Source: Streptomyces taklimakanensis
GTDB lineage: Bacteria; Actinomycetota; Actinomycetes; Streptomycetales; Streptomycetaceae
NCBI RefSeq assembly: GCF_009709575.1
Contig: NZ_WIXO01000001.1
Span: 3,164,001 to 3,228,000, forward strand
Direction of reading: 5' to 3'
Length of the DNA: 64,000 nt
The notes under the pieces were generated by a model, which searched no databases, was not told the origin of the DNA, and was given only the letters and a program-made list of their open reading frames with translations. A program made the position numbers and the translations under genes. This document shows positions 41,947-50,220 of the stretch, piece by piece (the first letter of the stretch is position 1; every line of letters begins with the position of its first letter).

Positions 41947-42948
41947 TCAGACGGACGAGGACGCCGGTGCCGCGTCCTGCCGGAGCACGAAGGCGGGGTC
42001 GACCTGGGCGGCCAGGTCGGCGCCCGTCTTCGCGTTGCCCCAGCTTTCGGCGTTCTTCAGGTGGAAGTGGACCATCTGCCGTGTGTAGCGCTCCCAGTCG
42101 CGCAGCTCGTACGACGCGTCCACGGCCTCCCGCATCACGCACAACGCCTTGCGGTTGGTGTCCTCCAGCGTGTCGAAGGGGGCGGCGCGGCCCTTCTCCA
42201 GGGCCCGTACCCAGTCGGAGTGTCCGATGGTCACCAGCAGGTCGTCACCGGCCTCGGCCTGGAGGAACTCCAGGTCGTCGGGCCCCTGCACCTTGTTGCC
42301 CACCACGCACAACCGGACGCCGTAGTCCCGGGCGTACTCCTTGTACTGCCGATAGACGGCCACGCCCTTGCGGGTCGGCTCGGCGACCAGGAACGTCACG
42401 TCGAACCGGGTGAACATTCCGGAGGCGAAGGAGTCCGAGCCCGCCGTCATGTCGACGACCACGAATTCGTCCCGTCCGTCGACCAGGTGGTTCAGGTACA
42501 GCTCCACGGCGCCGACCTTGGAGTGGTAGCAGGCCACGCCCAGGTCCGCCTCGGTGAAGGGGCCGGTGGCCAGCAGCCGCACGTCGGAGCCGTCGGTGAG
42601 GCCACCGGGGCGGACGCGGCGCGCGCAGGCGTCGTGGATCGGGTTGTCCTCGGTGATCCGCAGCAGCCGGGAACCCTCTCCGGGCGGAGTCGTCTTGATC
42701 ATCGTCTCGGCGGAGGCGATCCGCGGGTTGGTGCCGCGCAGGTAGTCCTTGATCAGCGGGAGGTGGGCGCCCATCGCCGGCAGGGCGGCCGCCTCCGCCT
42801 CGTCCAACCCCAGCGCCACGCCCAGGTGCTGGTTGATGTCGGCGTCCACGGCCACGACGGGTGCGCCCAGGGCGGCGAGGTGACGGACGAACAGCGACGA
42901 CAGGGTGGTCTTTCCGCTGCCGCCCTTTCCCACGAAAGCGATTTTCAT
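41947..42948 (-). CDS. CooC/MinD-type P-loop ATPase
   Basis: A 333-residue deviant-Walker ATPase starting MKIAFVGKGGSGKTTLSSLF with VVAVDADINQHLG and VVVDMTAGSDS. This matches the CooC/ParA-MinD superfamily that inserts metals or positions proteins; the family found here in Streptomyces is annotated only as ATP-binding. It is divergent from the Fic-like gene across 105 bp. The ATG is the only sensible start. Confidence 0.88.
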   Translation of the reverse strand: MKIAFVGKGGSGKTTLSSLFVRHLAALGAPVVAVDADINQHLGVALGLDEAEAAALPAMGAHLPLIKDYLRGTNPRIASAETMIKTTPPGEGSRLLRITEDNPIHDACARRVRPGGLTDGSDVRLLATGPFTEADLGVACYHSKVGAVELYLNHLVDGRDEFVVVDMTAGSDSFASGMFTRFDVTFLVAEPTRKGVAVYRQYKEYARDYGVRLCVVGNKVQGPDDLEFLQAEAGDDLLVTIGHSDWVRALEKGRAAPFDTLEDTNRKALCVMREAVDASYELRDWERYTRQMVHFHLKNAESWGNAKTGADLAAQVDPAFVLRQDAAPASSSV

Positions 42949-43053
42949 GGTCGGAAGCGTAGTGGCGGCCCGGCGGTGCGGTACCGGATCGCGTGAAGAA
43001 GACCACTCGAACGTGGGGCACGGGCGTCGACCGACGGTGCGTAGGGTCTAGGC

Positions 43054-43908
43054 ATGCCTACGACTGCTGATCCCCTCGCCGCGCTGGGCGCGCTGCCCGG
43101 CGTCGCCGATTCCGTCGAAGCGGTGCGCGGGGCCGTGGACCGGGTGTACGGGCACCGGGTGATGCGGCGCCGCAGCAGCGAGGTCACCGCCGAGGCGGTG
43201 CTGCGCGGGGCCCGCGCCTCGGCCGCCCTCGGCGGTGCCGACTGGCCGCTGGAGGAGGTGCGCAGGCGCAGCGACTTCGGAGTGGACGCCGAGGCGCGCA
43301 CGGTCGGTGCGGCCCTGCGGGCGACGGCGGAGGCCGGGCAACTGCTGGAGGTGTGGCGGCAGTCGCCGCTGCGGGTCCTGGCCCGGATGCACCTGGTGGC
43401 GGCCGGTGGCGACGTGACGGAGCTCGACCGGGAGCCGTCCGCCCCCGCCGGGGAGCGGGTGGGACGGCCGCGCCTGGCGGGCGAGCCGGTCACGGAGCCG
43501 CTGGCGGACGGACTGCCGCTGCCGGACGCCGCCGAGGTCTCGGCCCGTCTGGACGGGCTGGCCCGCACCGTCGTGACGGGCACCTCCGCGCCCGCCCTGG
43601 TGGTGGCGGCGGTGGTGCACGGCGAACTGATGGCGCTGCGGCCCTTCGGCTCGTACAACGGGGTGGTCGCCCGGGCGGCCGAGCGGATCGTGTTGATCGC
43701 CGGCGGCCTGGATCCGAAGTCCGTCTGTCCGGCGGAGGTCGGCCACGCCGAGCAGGGCGCCGAAGCCTACGTCGAAGGACTGCGGGGATACCTGTCCGGC
43801 ACCCCGGAGGGGATGGCGGCGTGGATCGCGCACTGCGGCCGTGCGGTGGAGTTGGGCGCGCGTGAGAGCACGGCGGTCTGCGAGGCGTTGCAGCGCGGGG
43901 CGGCCTGA
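43054..43908 (+). CDS. Fic/DOC-like protein with degenerate active site
   Basis: A 284-residue protein. Its C-terminal helix-loop-helix around VHGELMALRPFGSYNGVVARAAERI (residues 189-211) aligns with the Fic motif HPFX(D/E)GNGR, but the catalytic His is Arg196, the Asp/Glu is Ser200 and the last Arg is Val204. AMPylation is therefore unlikely; it may have become a binding or regulatory fold. The N-terminal domain is helical and Ala-rich. ATG 43054 is the conserved start in this neighbourhood. A terminator hairpin follows. Confidence 0.75.
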   Translation: MPTTADPLAALGALPGVADSVEAVRGAVDRVYGHRVMRRRSSEVTAEAVLRGARASAALGGADWPLEEVRRRSDFGVDAEARTVGAALRATAEAGQLLEVWRQSPLRVLARMHLVAAGGDVTELDREPSAPAGERVGRPRLAGEPVTEPLADGLPLPDAAEVSARLDGLARTVVTGTSAPALVVAAVVHGELMALRPFGSYNGVVARAAERIVLIAGGLDPKSVCPAEVGHAEQGAEAYVEGLRGYLSGTPEGMAAWIAHCGRAVELGARESTAVCEALQRGAA

Positions 43909-43986
43909 CGGCGGAGCGCCCGACGGCTGGGGCGCGGAAGCGTGTCCGGCGCGGCTCGTACACGAAAAACCCGTACACGAGAAAGC

Positions 43987-44015
43987 GGCGGCACCGGCGT
44001 GGAGTCGGTGTCGCC
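43987..44015 (+). terminator. Terminator downstream of Fic-like gene
   Basis: GGCGGCACCG (43987-43996) pairs with CGGTGTCGCC (44006-44015) at 9 of 10 positions, loop GCGTGGAGT, 79 bp after the stop. Confidence 0.7.
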
Positions 44016-44219
44016 GCCGGCACGTCCACCGGGTTACCAGGCGTGCATCTCTGGCGCCGTCATCAGGGGGGACTTCGCCCGACCCTGGTGCGGCCGGCCC
44101 GGTCGCGGGTCTCCTGCGCGTGGGTTCCCGGTCTCCGTGCTCGGTCCGTGGGGCCTTCGCCTGTACCGGACTTCCCGCCGGAAGCGGTCGGTTCAGGTCT
44201 CGCGGGCCGCTTGATTCCT

Positions 44220-44317
44220 TTGTACTCCCCTCGGCGTCGGAGCGGAACCTTTCTCGCGTTTCTTTGCTTTTCCTCTCAAGCTTCGCTTGTCCGACGCAAG
44301 GTGCAAAAGGAGTACAA
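44220..44317. repeat. Nested inverted repeat around an AT-rich core
   Basis: Outer arms TTGTACTCC (44220-44228) and GGAGTACAA (44309-44317); inner arms GCGTCGGA (44234-44241) and TCCGACGC (44290-44297). The 48-bp core is rich in TTTCT/CTTTT and ends CAAGCTTCGCTTG. Unlike ordinary Streptomyces terminators in length and composition. Confidence 0.7.
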
Positions 44318-44412
44318 GAAGCGTAGTGCCGTGCGTGGCGCCCGCCGTGGGTGCTCGTCGGCGCCCGTGGTGCCACCGGACGAACACCCCCGGAGGCCTG
44401 TGCCGGTACGCG

Positions 44413-45243
44413 TCAGGCCTCCGCGAGGCCGAGGCGGGTCCTGCGTCGACTCGCGTACCAGACCAGCCCCGCGGTGGCCGCCGCCGCGCCGACCGCCACC
44501 GCGGCGGCCAGGGCCGGCCGCCGGGGGATGGAGAAGGTGGGGAAGCGCTGCTTGAGGCGGACGGGACGCTGGAAGGTGAGGATCGGCCAGTCCCGTGCCT
44601 GGGCCTCCCGGCGCAGCGCGCGGTCGGGGTTGACGGCGTGCGGATGGCCGACCGCCTCCAGCATGGGGACATCGGTGATCGAGTCGCTGTAGGCGTAGCA
44701 GCGGGAGAGGTCGTACCCCTCGGACTCGGCCAGTTCGCGCACTGCCTCGGCCTTCGTCGGCCCGTACGCGTAGTACTCCACCTCGCCGGTGAAACAACCG
44801 TCCTCGACGACCATGCGGGTCGCCACGACGCGGTCGGCGCCGATCAGCTCGCCGATCGGTTCGACCACCTCCGCGCCGGAGGTGCTCACGATCACGACGT
44901 CCCGTCCGGCGAGGTGGTGTTCCTCGATCAGGGAGGCGGCCTCGTCGTAGATGATCGGGTCGATGAGTTCGTGGATCGTCTCGGCGACGATCTCCCTGAC
45001 CTGCTGGACGTTCCATCCCCGGCAGAGCGCGGACAGGTAGGCGCGCATCCGTTCCATCTGGTCGTGGTCGGCACCGCCCACGAGGAACACGAACTGCGTG
45101 TACGCGGTACGCAGTGCGGCACGCCGGTTGATCAGTCCCCCTTGATAGAAGGACTTCCCGAAGGTGAGCGTGCTCGACTTCGCGATGACCGTCTTGTCCA
45201 GGTCGAAGAAGGCAGCGGTGCGCGGCAGCGAGTGGTTTTCCAC
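44413..45243 (-). CDS. HAD-IB family phosphatase, membrane-tethered
   Basis: A 276-residue HAD-IB protein: FFDLDKTVIAKSS (nucleophile and acid/base aspartates), VSTSGAE, YAYSDSITDVPML. A C-terminal transmembrane helix (about 243-263) and basic tail anchor it to the membrane. The mycobacterial gene before ssd (Rv3661 type) is equivalent; CicA-like members are thought to dephosphorylate phospholipid head groups. GTG 45243 (ENHSLPRT) is used; ATG 45267 would add eight residues and neither has a good ribosome binding site. Confidence 0.87.
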   Translation of the reverse strand: MENHSLPRTAAFFDLDKTVIAKSSTLTFGKSFYQGGLINRRAALRTAYTQFVFLVGGADHDQMERMRAYLSALCRGWNVQQVREIVAETIHELIDPIIYDEAASLIEEHHLAGRDVVIVSTSGAEVVEPIGELIGADRVVATRMVVEDGCFTGEVEYYAYGPTKAEAVRELAESEGYDLSRCYAYSDSITDVPMLEAVGHPHAVNPDRALRREAQARDWPILTFQRPVRLKQRFPTFSIPRRPALAAAVAVGAAAATAGLVWYASRRRTRLGLAEA

Positions 45244-45390
45244 GGGGCGAGCATATGCGCCCGCCATTCGGCGTAAGGTGGGGCGCGTGGGTTTGCCTGA
45301 GAAGGCTCTCGGGTACACCATGGAAGTCACGGATCGTTCGCGACCGTGCCACCCCGGTCCGGCTCCTCCCCCCCCCGAGTCGGCCGTGGG

Positions 45391-45425
45391 GACGACCCCC
45401 GCTCTCCCCCCCGGCGGGGGTCGTC
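45391..45425 (+). terminator. Strong hairpin upstream of ssd
   Basis: A perfect 12-bp inverted repeat with loop TCTCCCCCCCG. It follows no gene end (the HAD gene runs the other way), so it is either an attenuator in a long ssd leader or a shield against distant read-through. Confidence 0.6.
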
Positions 45426-45571
45426 GCATGTCCGGGGCCCTTTTCCGGCGTCGGGCCCCTTCCTCTGGCCCTCTTCGGCCCTCGCGGGTGCCCTCGTGCC
45501 CCCTTCCAAGATCCGTCACGCAGAGTGTTCGTCAGGCTGCGTCCACGGAGGCGCCCGTTCGAGTGAGCAAG

Positions 45572-45598
45572 TTATTCACAACTGCCGAGTTGTCCACG
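45572..45598 (+). promoter_or_regulatory. Tandem DnaA-box-like sites upstream of ssd
   Basis: TTATTCACA (45572-45580) fits the general DnaA box TTATNCACA; TTGTCCACG (45590-45598) differs from the Streptomyces box TTGTCCACA at one base. Same orientation, 18 bp apart, 110 bp before the ssd start. Confidence 0.55.
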
Positions 45599-45707
45599 CA
45601 TTTAGACCAAGATCATCGAGTTTTTCCGTTCCCCGTCACCGTGATTGAGCACGGCGTTCGCGGCGGTTCCGCGAGCTGGAGAGCCGTAATCCGGAAGGGA
45701 ACGGGAC

Positions 45708-46811
45708 GTGACCGGAAGCATTCTGATCGTCACCGAGGACGAGAAACTGCTGGACGACCTGTTGCGCCTGTGCGCGGCGGCAGGCACCGAGGCGGAGGTG
45801 GTGCACGGCCCGCCACCGGGGCCGGGGTCCTGGGAGAGCGCTCCGCTGGTGTTGGTGGGCGACGATCGGGCCGGCCCGCTCTCCCGGACGGCCGGGGCGC
45901 CCACCCGTCGAGCGGGGGTGCTGCTCGTCTGTCGGGACTTGGACGACCCCGGCGTCTGGCAACGCGGTGTGGGAATCGGCGCGGAACACGTGGTCTTCCT
46001 CCCGGACGGCGAACCCTGGCTCACCGGACGGATCGCCGACGCGGTCGAGGGCGTCGGGCGGCAGGCGCTGACCGTTGGCGTGCTGGGCGGCCGGGGCGGT
46101 GCGGGAGCGTCCACCCTGGCCTGCGCGTTGGCGGTCACGGCCGCGCGGGCCGGGCACCGCACGGTGCTCGTCGACGGCGATCCGTTCGGCGGCGGGCTGG
46201 ACATCCTGCTCGGCGGAGAGCGCGTGGAGGGCCTGCGCTGGCCCGCGTTCGCCGACTCGCGCGGTCGGGTCGGGGGCGTGGCGCTGGAGGAGGCCCTGCC
46301 TCGACTGCACGGCCTGCGAGTGCTCAGTTGGGACAGGGGCGAGAGCGTGACCGTGCCGCCCGAGGCGGTGCGGGCGGTCCTGGGCGCCGCCAGACGACGG
46401 GGCGGGGTGGTCGTGGTGGATCTCCCGCGGCGGCCGGACGACGCGGTCGCCGAGGCGCTGGTCCAACTGGATCTGGGCCTGTTGGTGGTGCCCGCCGAGC
46501 TTCGGGCGGTCGCCGCGGCGCAGCGGGTGGCGTCCAGGGTGGGCCTGGTGCTGCGTGACGTGCGAGCCGTGGTGCGCGGCTCCACCGGTTCCGGGCTGGA
46601 CGGCGAGGAGGTCGCCCGGCTGCTCGGGCTGCGGCTCGCCGGCGAGCTCCCCACCGAGCACGGACTCCTCGCGGCGGTGGACGCCGGGCGGCCGCCCGGC
46701 TCGGACGCGCGTGGTCCGTTGGCCCGGTTCTGCGCGGAGTTCTGGGCCCGTGCCCTGCCGGCGGGCGACGGGGCGTCGCCTCCCGAGGGTCGGGGGAGCG
46801 TGGCGGTATGA
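45708..46811 (+). CDS. ssd: Septum-site-determining protein (Ssd/CpaE-like)
   Basis: A 367-residue protein with an N-terminal receiver-like domain (SILIVTEDEKLLDDLLRL) and a C-terminal MinD/ParA-type fold. The P-loop reads LGGRGGAGASTLA, so both the signature lysine and the Walker A lysine are absent, as in Ssd/CpaE proteins that position Tad pili or affect septation. GTG 45708 follows GGAAGGGAACGGGAC. First gene of the Tad operon and coupled to tadA by ATGA. Confidence 0.88.
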   Translation: MTGSILIVTEDEKLLDDLLRLCAAAGTEAEVVHGPPPGPGSWESAPLVLVGDDRAGPLSRTAGAPTRRAGVLLVCRDLDDPGVWQRGVGIGAEHVVFLPDGEPWLTGRIADAVEGVGRQALTVGVLGGRGGAGASTLACALAVTAARAGHRTVLVDGDPFGGGLDILLGGERVEGLRWPAFADSRGRVGGVALEEALPRLHGLRVLSWDRGESVTVPPEAVRAVLGAARRRGGVVVVDLPRRPDDAVAEALVQLDLGLLVVPAELRAVAAAQRVASRVGLVLRDVRAVVRGSTGSGLDGEEVARLLGLRLAGELPTEHGLLAAVDAGRPPGSDARGPLARFCAEFWARALPAGDGASPPEGRGSVAV

Positions 46812-48163
46812 GGGGGCGCATCGGAATCGAACCCGTCCCGGACGGGCCGGTGGGGGCGGGAGTGCTCGCCTCCTTCGGGGGTGGTGCGGCGGTCGGGGCG
46901 CCGCCCGTCGCCCTGTCCGGGGCGCCGCCCGGACAACGATCGAAACCTCCGGCGGTGCCCACGGTGGCGTCGCCGTCCGAGCCGTCGAGGGCCCCGCGGT
47001 CCGATGCCCCGCGGGCACTGGTGGAGGCGGTGCGGCTGAGACTGGCGGAGGCAGGGGCCGAGCCCACACCCGCCCGGGTCGCGGCGGCGCTGCGGGCCCA
47101 GGGGCGTCTCCTGGGTGACAGCGCGGTGCTGGGGATCGTGGAGGCGCTGAGGTCGGAGATGGTCGGTGCCGGCCCCCTCGAACCACTGCTGGCCGAACCG
47201 GACGTGACGGACGTGCTGGTGACCGGCCCGGACGCGGTCTGGGTGGATCGGGGCGCCGGAGTGGAGCGCACCGGAGTCCGTTTCCCCGACGCGTCGGCGG
47301 TCCGCAGGTTAGCCCAACGGCTGGCCACCGCCGCGGGGCGGCGCCTGGACGACGCGCACCCCTGGGTGGACGCCCGGCTTCCGGACGGCACACGGCTGCA
47401 CGCGGTGCTGCCGCCGGTGGCGGTCGGCTGTACCTGTCTGTCCCTACGGGTGGTGCGCCCACGCGCGTTCGGACTGTCGGAACTCGTGGCGGCCGGTACG
47501 GTGCCACCCAACGGTGACCGACTCCTGCGGGCGGTTCTGGACGCCCGGCTGTCGTTCCTGGTCAGTGGTGGTACGGGCACGGGGAAGACCACGCTCCTGT
47601 CGACGCTGCTGGGTTTGGTGGGACCGGGGGAGCGGATCGTCCTGGCCGAGGACTCCGCCGAACTGCGCCCCGACCACCCGCACGTGGTGCGGTTGGAGAC
47701 CCGTCCGGCCAATCAGGAGGGCGCCGGCCGGGTGTCCCTGCGGGATCTGGTGCGGCAGGCGCTGCGGATGCGCCCCGACCGGCTTGTGGTCGGCGAGGTG
47801 CGCGGGGCGGAGGTGACGGATCTGCTGGCCGCCCTGAACACCGGCCACGAGGGCGGCTGCGGCACGGTGCACGCCAACGCGGCGGCGGACGTGCCCGCTC
47901 GGCTGGAGGCGTTGGGCGGTACGGCCGGGCTCGATCGGACCGCCCTGCACAGTCAGCTCGCGGCGGCGCTGTCGGTGGTGCTCCACCTGGTCCGGGACCG
48001 CCGGGGACGACGACGGGTCGCCGAACTCCACGTGTTGGAGCAGGACAGGTACGGCCTGGTATCGACGGTACCGGCCGCCATCTGGGCGCCGAACGGTTTC
48101 GTGAGGGAGCGGGGTTGGCCGCGGCTGGAGCGGCTGTGCGCGCGGGGTGGTGGTGTGCCGTGA
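46808..48163 (+). CDS. tadA: Tad pilus secretion ATPase TadA (CpaF-like)
   Basis: A 451-residue type II/IV secretion ATPase: Walker A SGGTGTGKTTLL, Asp box LAEDSAEL, Walker B region RMRPDRLVVGEVRG and His box GCGTVHANAA. A disordered Pro/Ala N-terminus of about 70 residues precedes the N1 domain. It powers assembly of Flp pili. Codon 168 is TTA (47309-47311), the only in-frame TTA I found in the window, so translation should depend on the bldA tRNA. ATG overlaps the ssd stop. Confidence 0.93.
   Translation: MRGRIGIEPVPDGPVGAGVLASFGGGAAVGAPPVALSGAPPGQRSKPPAVPTVASPSEPSRAPRSDAPRALVEAVRLRLAEAGAEPTPARVAAALRAQGRLLGDSAVLGIVEALRSEMVGAGPLEPLLAEPDVTDVLVTGPDAVWVDRGAGVERTGVRFPDASAVRRLAQRLATAAGRRLDDAHPWVDARLPDGTRLHAVLPPVAVGCTCLSLRVVRPRAFGLSELVAAGTVPPNGDRLLRAVLDARLSFLVSGGTGTGKTTLLSTLLGLVGPGERIVLAEDSAELRPDHPHVVRLETRPANQEGAGRVSLRDLVRQALRMRPDRLVVGEVRGAEVTDLLAALNTGHEGGCGTVHANAAADVPARLEALGGTAGLDRTALHSQLAAALSVVLHLVRDRRGRRRVAELHVLEQDRYGLVSTVPAAIWAPNGFVRERGWPRLERLCARGGGVP
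47309..47311 (+). promoter_or_regulatory. TTA codon (bldA dependence) in tadA
   Basis: The in-frame codon AGG-TTA-GCC at Leu168 of TadA. In Streptomyces UUA is read only by the bldA tRNA, which becomes abundant late in development. Confidence 0.9.
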
Positions 48164-49152
48164 CGGTGTCGTACCCCCGGCTCGGGCTCCAGACGGGACT
48201 TCACCTCGGGGCCGATCTCGGGAGCCGGATCGTCTTCTGGGCCGGTACGCGGCCGGAGGCGCTGTACGCGGGAACGGCATGTGCCGCGCTGGCGTGCGCG
48301 CTGGCGTGCGGGGTGGTGACGGGCCGGCTGTGGGGGCGTGCCGGGGAGGGAGCACGGAGAGCGCGACTGCTGTGCGCGGACGGTGCCGCGCCGCTGCCCG
48401 GAGGGGGCGGGCCGGAAGGCTGGGCGATGACGGCCGCGGCGCGCGTACGGCACCGCCTCGGGGCCCGAGTGGGGCGTGAGTGGTGGTGCCTGGCCGGTGG
48501 GGTGCTGCTCGCCCTGTGGGGAGAGTCGGTGCTGCCGCTGTCGGCCGGTGCCGTGGCCGTTCCGCTGACGAGACGCGCGCTGCGGCGGCGGGAGCGGCGG
48601 CGGGCGGGGGAGTCGAGGGAGGTGGCCGTCGCCGATCTGTGCTCGGCGGTCGCCGGTGAGTTGCGGGCCGGTCGAACGCCCGAACGCGCCCTGTTGGCGG
48701 TGGGCATGCCCGGTTTCGGTGCCGGGGGCGCGGCGGTGTTGGCGGCGGCCCGCTTCGGTGGGGACGTGCCGGAGGCGCTGCGGCGACTGTCCCGGCGGGA
48801 AGGCGCGGGTGGACTGCGCGGAGTGGCCGCGTGCTGGCGGGTCGCGGTGGACGGGGGAGCGGGGCTCGCGGACGGCTTGGACCGGCTGGCCGGTGGGCTC
48901 CGGGCGGAACGCGATCGGCGGGAGGAACTGCGCGCCCAGTTGGCGGGACCGCGTTCCACGGCGTTGGTGCTGGCCCTGCTGCCGGCCTTCGGGCTGCTGC
49001 TGGGCGGGGCGATGGGGGCACGTCCCCTGCATGTGCTGCTGCACAGCCCGGTCGGATGGGGCTGTCTGGCGGCGGCCGCCCTCCTGGAGTGGGCCGGACT
49101 CGCCTGGGTCGCCCGGATCGTCCGGACGGCGGAGAGGGGAGGGCGGGAATGA
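48160..49152 (+). CDS. tadB: Tad pilus inner-membrane protein TadB-like
   Basis: A 330-residue type II secretion F-domain protein. Membrane helices lie near the N-terminus, near 110-130 and at the C-terminus (LVLALLPAFGLLLGGAMG and WGCLAAAALLEWAG). The cytoplasmic core has VADLCSAVAGELRAGRTPERAL, the F-domain signature. GTG 48160 overlaps the tadA stop as GTGA; an in-frame ATG at 48115 would overlap by 49 bp and is less likely. It anchors the ATPase to the membrane. Confidence 0.88.
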   Translation: MTVSYPRLGLQTGLHLGADLGSRIVFWAGTRPEALYAGTACAALACALACGVVTGRLWGRAGEGARRARLLCADGAAPLPGGGGPEGWAMTAAARVRHRLGARVGREWWCLAGGVLLALWGESVLPLSAGAVAVPLTRRALRRRERRRAGESREVAVADLCSAVAGELRAGRTPERALLAVGMPGFGAGGAAVLAAARFGGDVPEALRRLSRREGAGGLRGVAACWRVAVDGGAGLADGLDRLAGGLRAERDRREELRAQLAGPRSTALVLALLPAFGLLLGGAMGARPLHVLLHSPVGWGCLAAAALLEWAGLAWVARIVRTAERGGRE

Positions 49153-50024
49153 GCGTCGATTTCGTCCACAGGCTGTGGACGGGGCTGGTGTCGCTCCTGG
49201 AGCTTCCGCTGCCGAACCGGACGCTTCCGTGGTCCGTGCTGCCCGCTCTCGTCCTGTCACCGGGGATCGTGTGCACGGTAGGCGGGAGCTTGATGGCGGG
49301 TCGGTCCCGGCGTCGACGGCTGGAGGCGTTGAGGGATCCCCGAGTCGACGTGCGTCCGCCTCCTCGATCGGTCGGGACGCGGTGGCGCCGGCCGGCGACG
49401 GGGGTGGCGGCGGCTCTCGGCGGCGCCGGTCTGGGCTTCGCCCTGGCGGGTGGGCCGGTGGGCTGTCTGCTCGGTCCGCTCGTGGCCTGTGCCCTCCACG
49501 GGGCGAGGGGGCGGGGCGGTCGCGGATCGAGCGCTGCCGCACCACGCGGAACGAAAGATAACAAATTTGGCTGTTCAGGACCGGATGCGGAGGCGTACGC
49601 ACAGTTGCCGATCATCGCCGATCTGATGGCGGCATGCCTGACGGCGGGCTCGGGACCGCGCGAGGCAGCCGGCGCGGTGGGCGGAGCGGTCGGCGGACCG
49701 CTCGGTGAGGGGCTGGTGAGGGCATCGGCCGAGCTACGGCTCGGCGGTGACCCGGCGGTGGTCTGGGGGCGGTTGGGGGAGCTGCCCGGGGCGGCCGAAC
49801 TGGCGCGCTGCCTGGAGAGGGCCGGGACGGCCGGGGTGCCCGCGGTGGAGTCGGTGGGTCGGTTGGCCGCCGAGTGCCGGGCCCGCCGCGCGCGGGCGGC
49901 CACGGAGCGCGCCCGGCGGGCCGCGGTCCTGGTCACGGGACCTCTGGGGCTGTGTTTCCTGCCCGCCTTCCTACTGGCGGGGGTGGTGCCCGTGGTCATC
50001 GGCCTGGCGCGGTCGCTGTGGTGA
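49149..50024 (+). CDS. tadC: Tad pilus inner-membrane protein TadC-like
   Basis: A 291-residue second F-domain protein: helices near 25-45 and 100-120, core LPIIADLMAACLTAGSGPREA, C-terminal helix LCFLPAFLLAGVVPVVIGLA. The ATG overlaps the tadB stop (ATGA). A short AT-rich stretch (49553-49577) encodes KDNKFGCS with codons unusual for the gene. An inverted pair of DnaA-box-like sequences (49162-49182) lies at the start of the coding region. Confidence 0.88.
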   Translation: MSVDFVHRLWTGLVSLLELPLPNRTLPWSVLPALVLSPGIVCTVGGSLMAGRSRRRRLEALRDPRVDVRPPPRSVGTRWRRPATGVAAALGGAGLGFALAGGPVGCLLGPLVACALHGARGRGGRGSSAAAPRGTKDNKFGCSGPDAEAYAQLPIIADLMAACLTAGSGPREAAGAVGGAVGGPLGEGLVRASAELRLGGDPAVVWGRLGELPGAAELARCLERAGTAGVPAVESVGRLAAECRARRARAATERARRAAVLVTGPLGLCFLPAFLLAGVVPVVIGLARSLW

Positions 50025-50220
50025 GCCGCGCCGACGCCCGGAGACGGAGAGGGGAGTGCGAACGCGGCGTGGCCCGGTGACGGAAGGGGCGCCGGAGGCG
50101 AGGCCGCACGGAAGGGGCGTGGTGGGACCGGGCGGGACGGAGCGGCCCGACGGCGTTCGGGGCGCCGGCGAAGGACCGGCGAAGGACCGACGAAACAACG
50201 ACGAGACAAGGAGAAGGACC

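Larger units (their letters stand above)
43909..44412. other. Convergent gap with terminator and nested inverted repeat
   Basis: 504 bp between two gene ends. It holds a terminator-type hairpin at 43987-44015, a direct repeat GTACACGA near 43959-43981, and a 98-bp nested inverted repeat at 44220-44317 around AT-rich sequence. No protein-coding gene is supported. Confidence 0.55.
45244..45707. promoter_or_regulatory. Divergent HAD/ssd control region with hairpin and DnaA-box-like sites
   Basis: 464 bp without a gene. A perfect 12-bp stem GACGACCCCCGC/GCGGGGGTCGTC with an 11-nt loop lies at 45391-45425, inside the likely ssd leader or upstream terminator zone. Two same-strand DnaA-box-like sites lie at 45572-45598. 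The final 100 bp before ssd are AT-richer and may contain the promoter. Confidence 0.65.

Noticed and set aside
47444-50209. A 921-codon minus-strand frame opposite tadA-tadC
   Set aside because: Pro/Arg/Ser-rich shadow with no domain; the plus-strand Tad genes are well supported.
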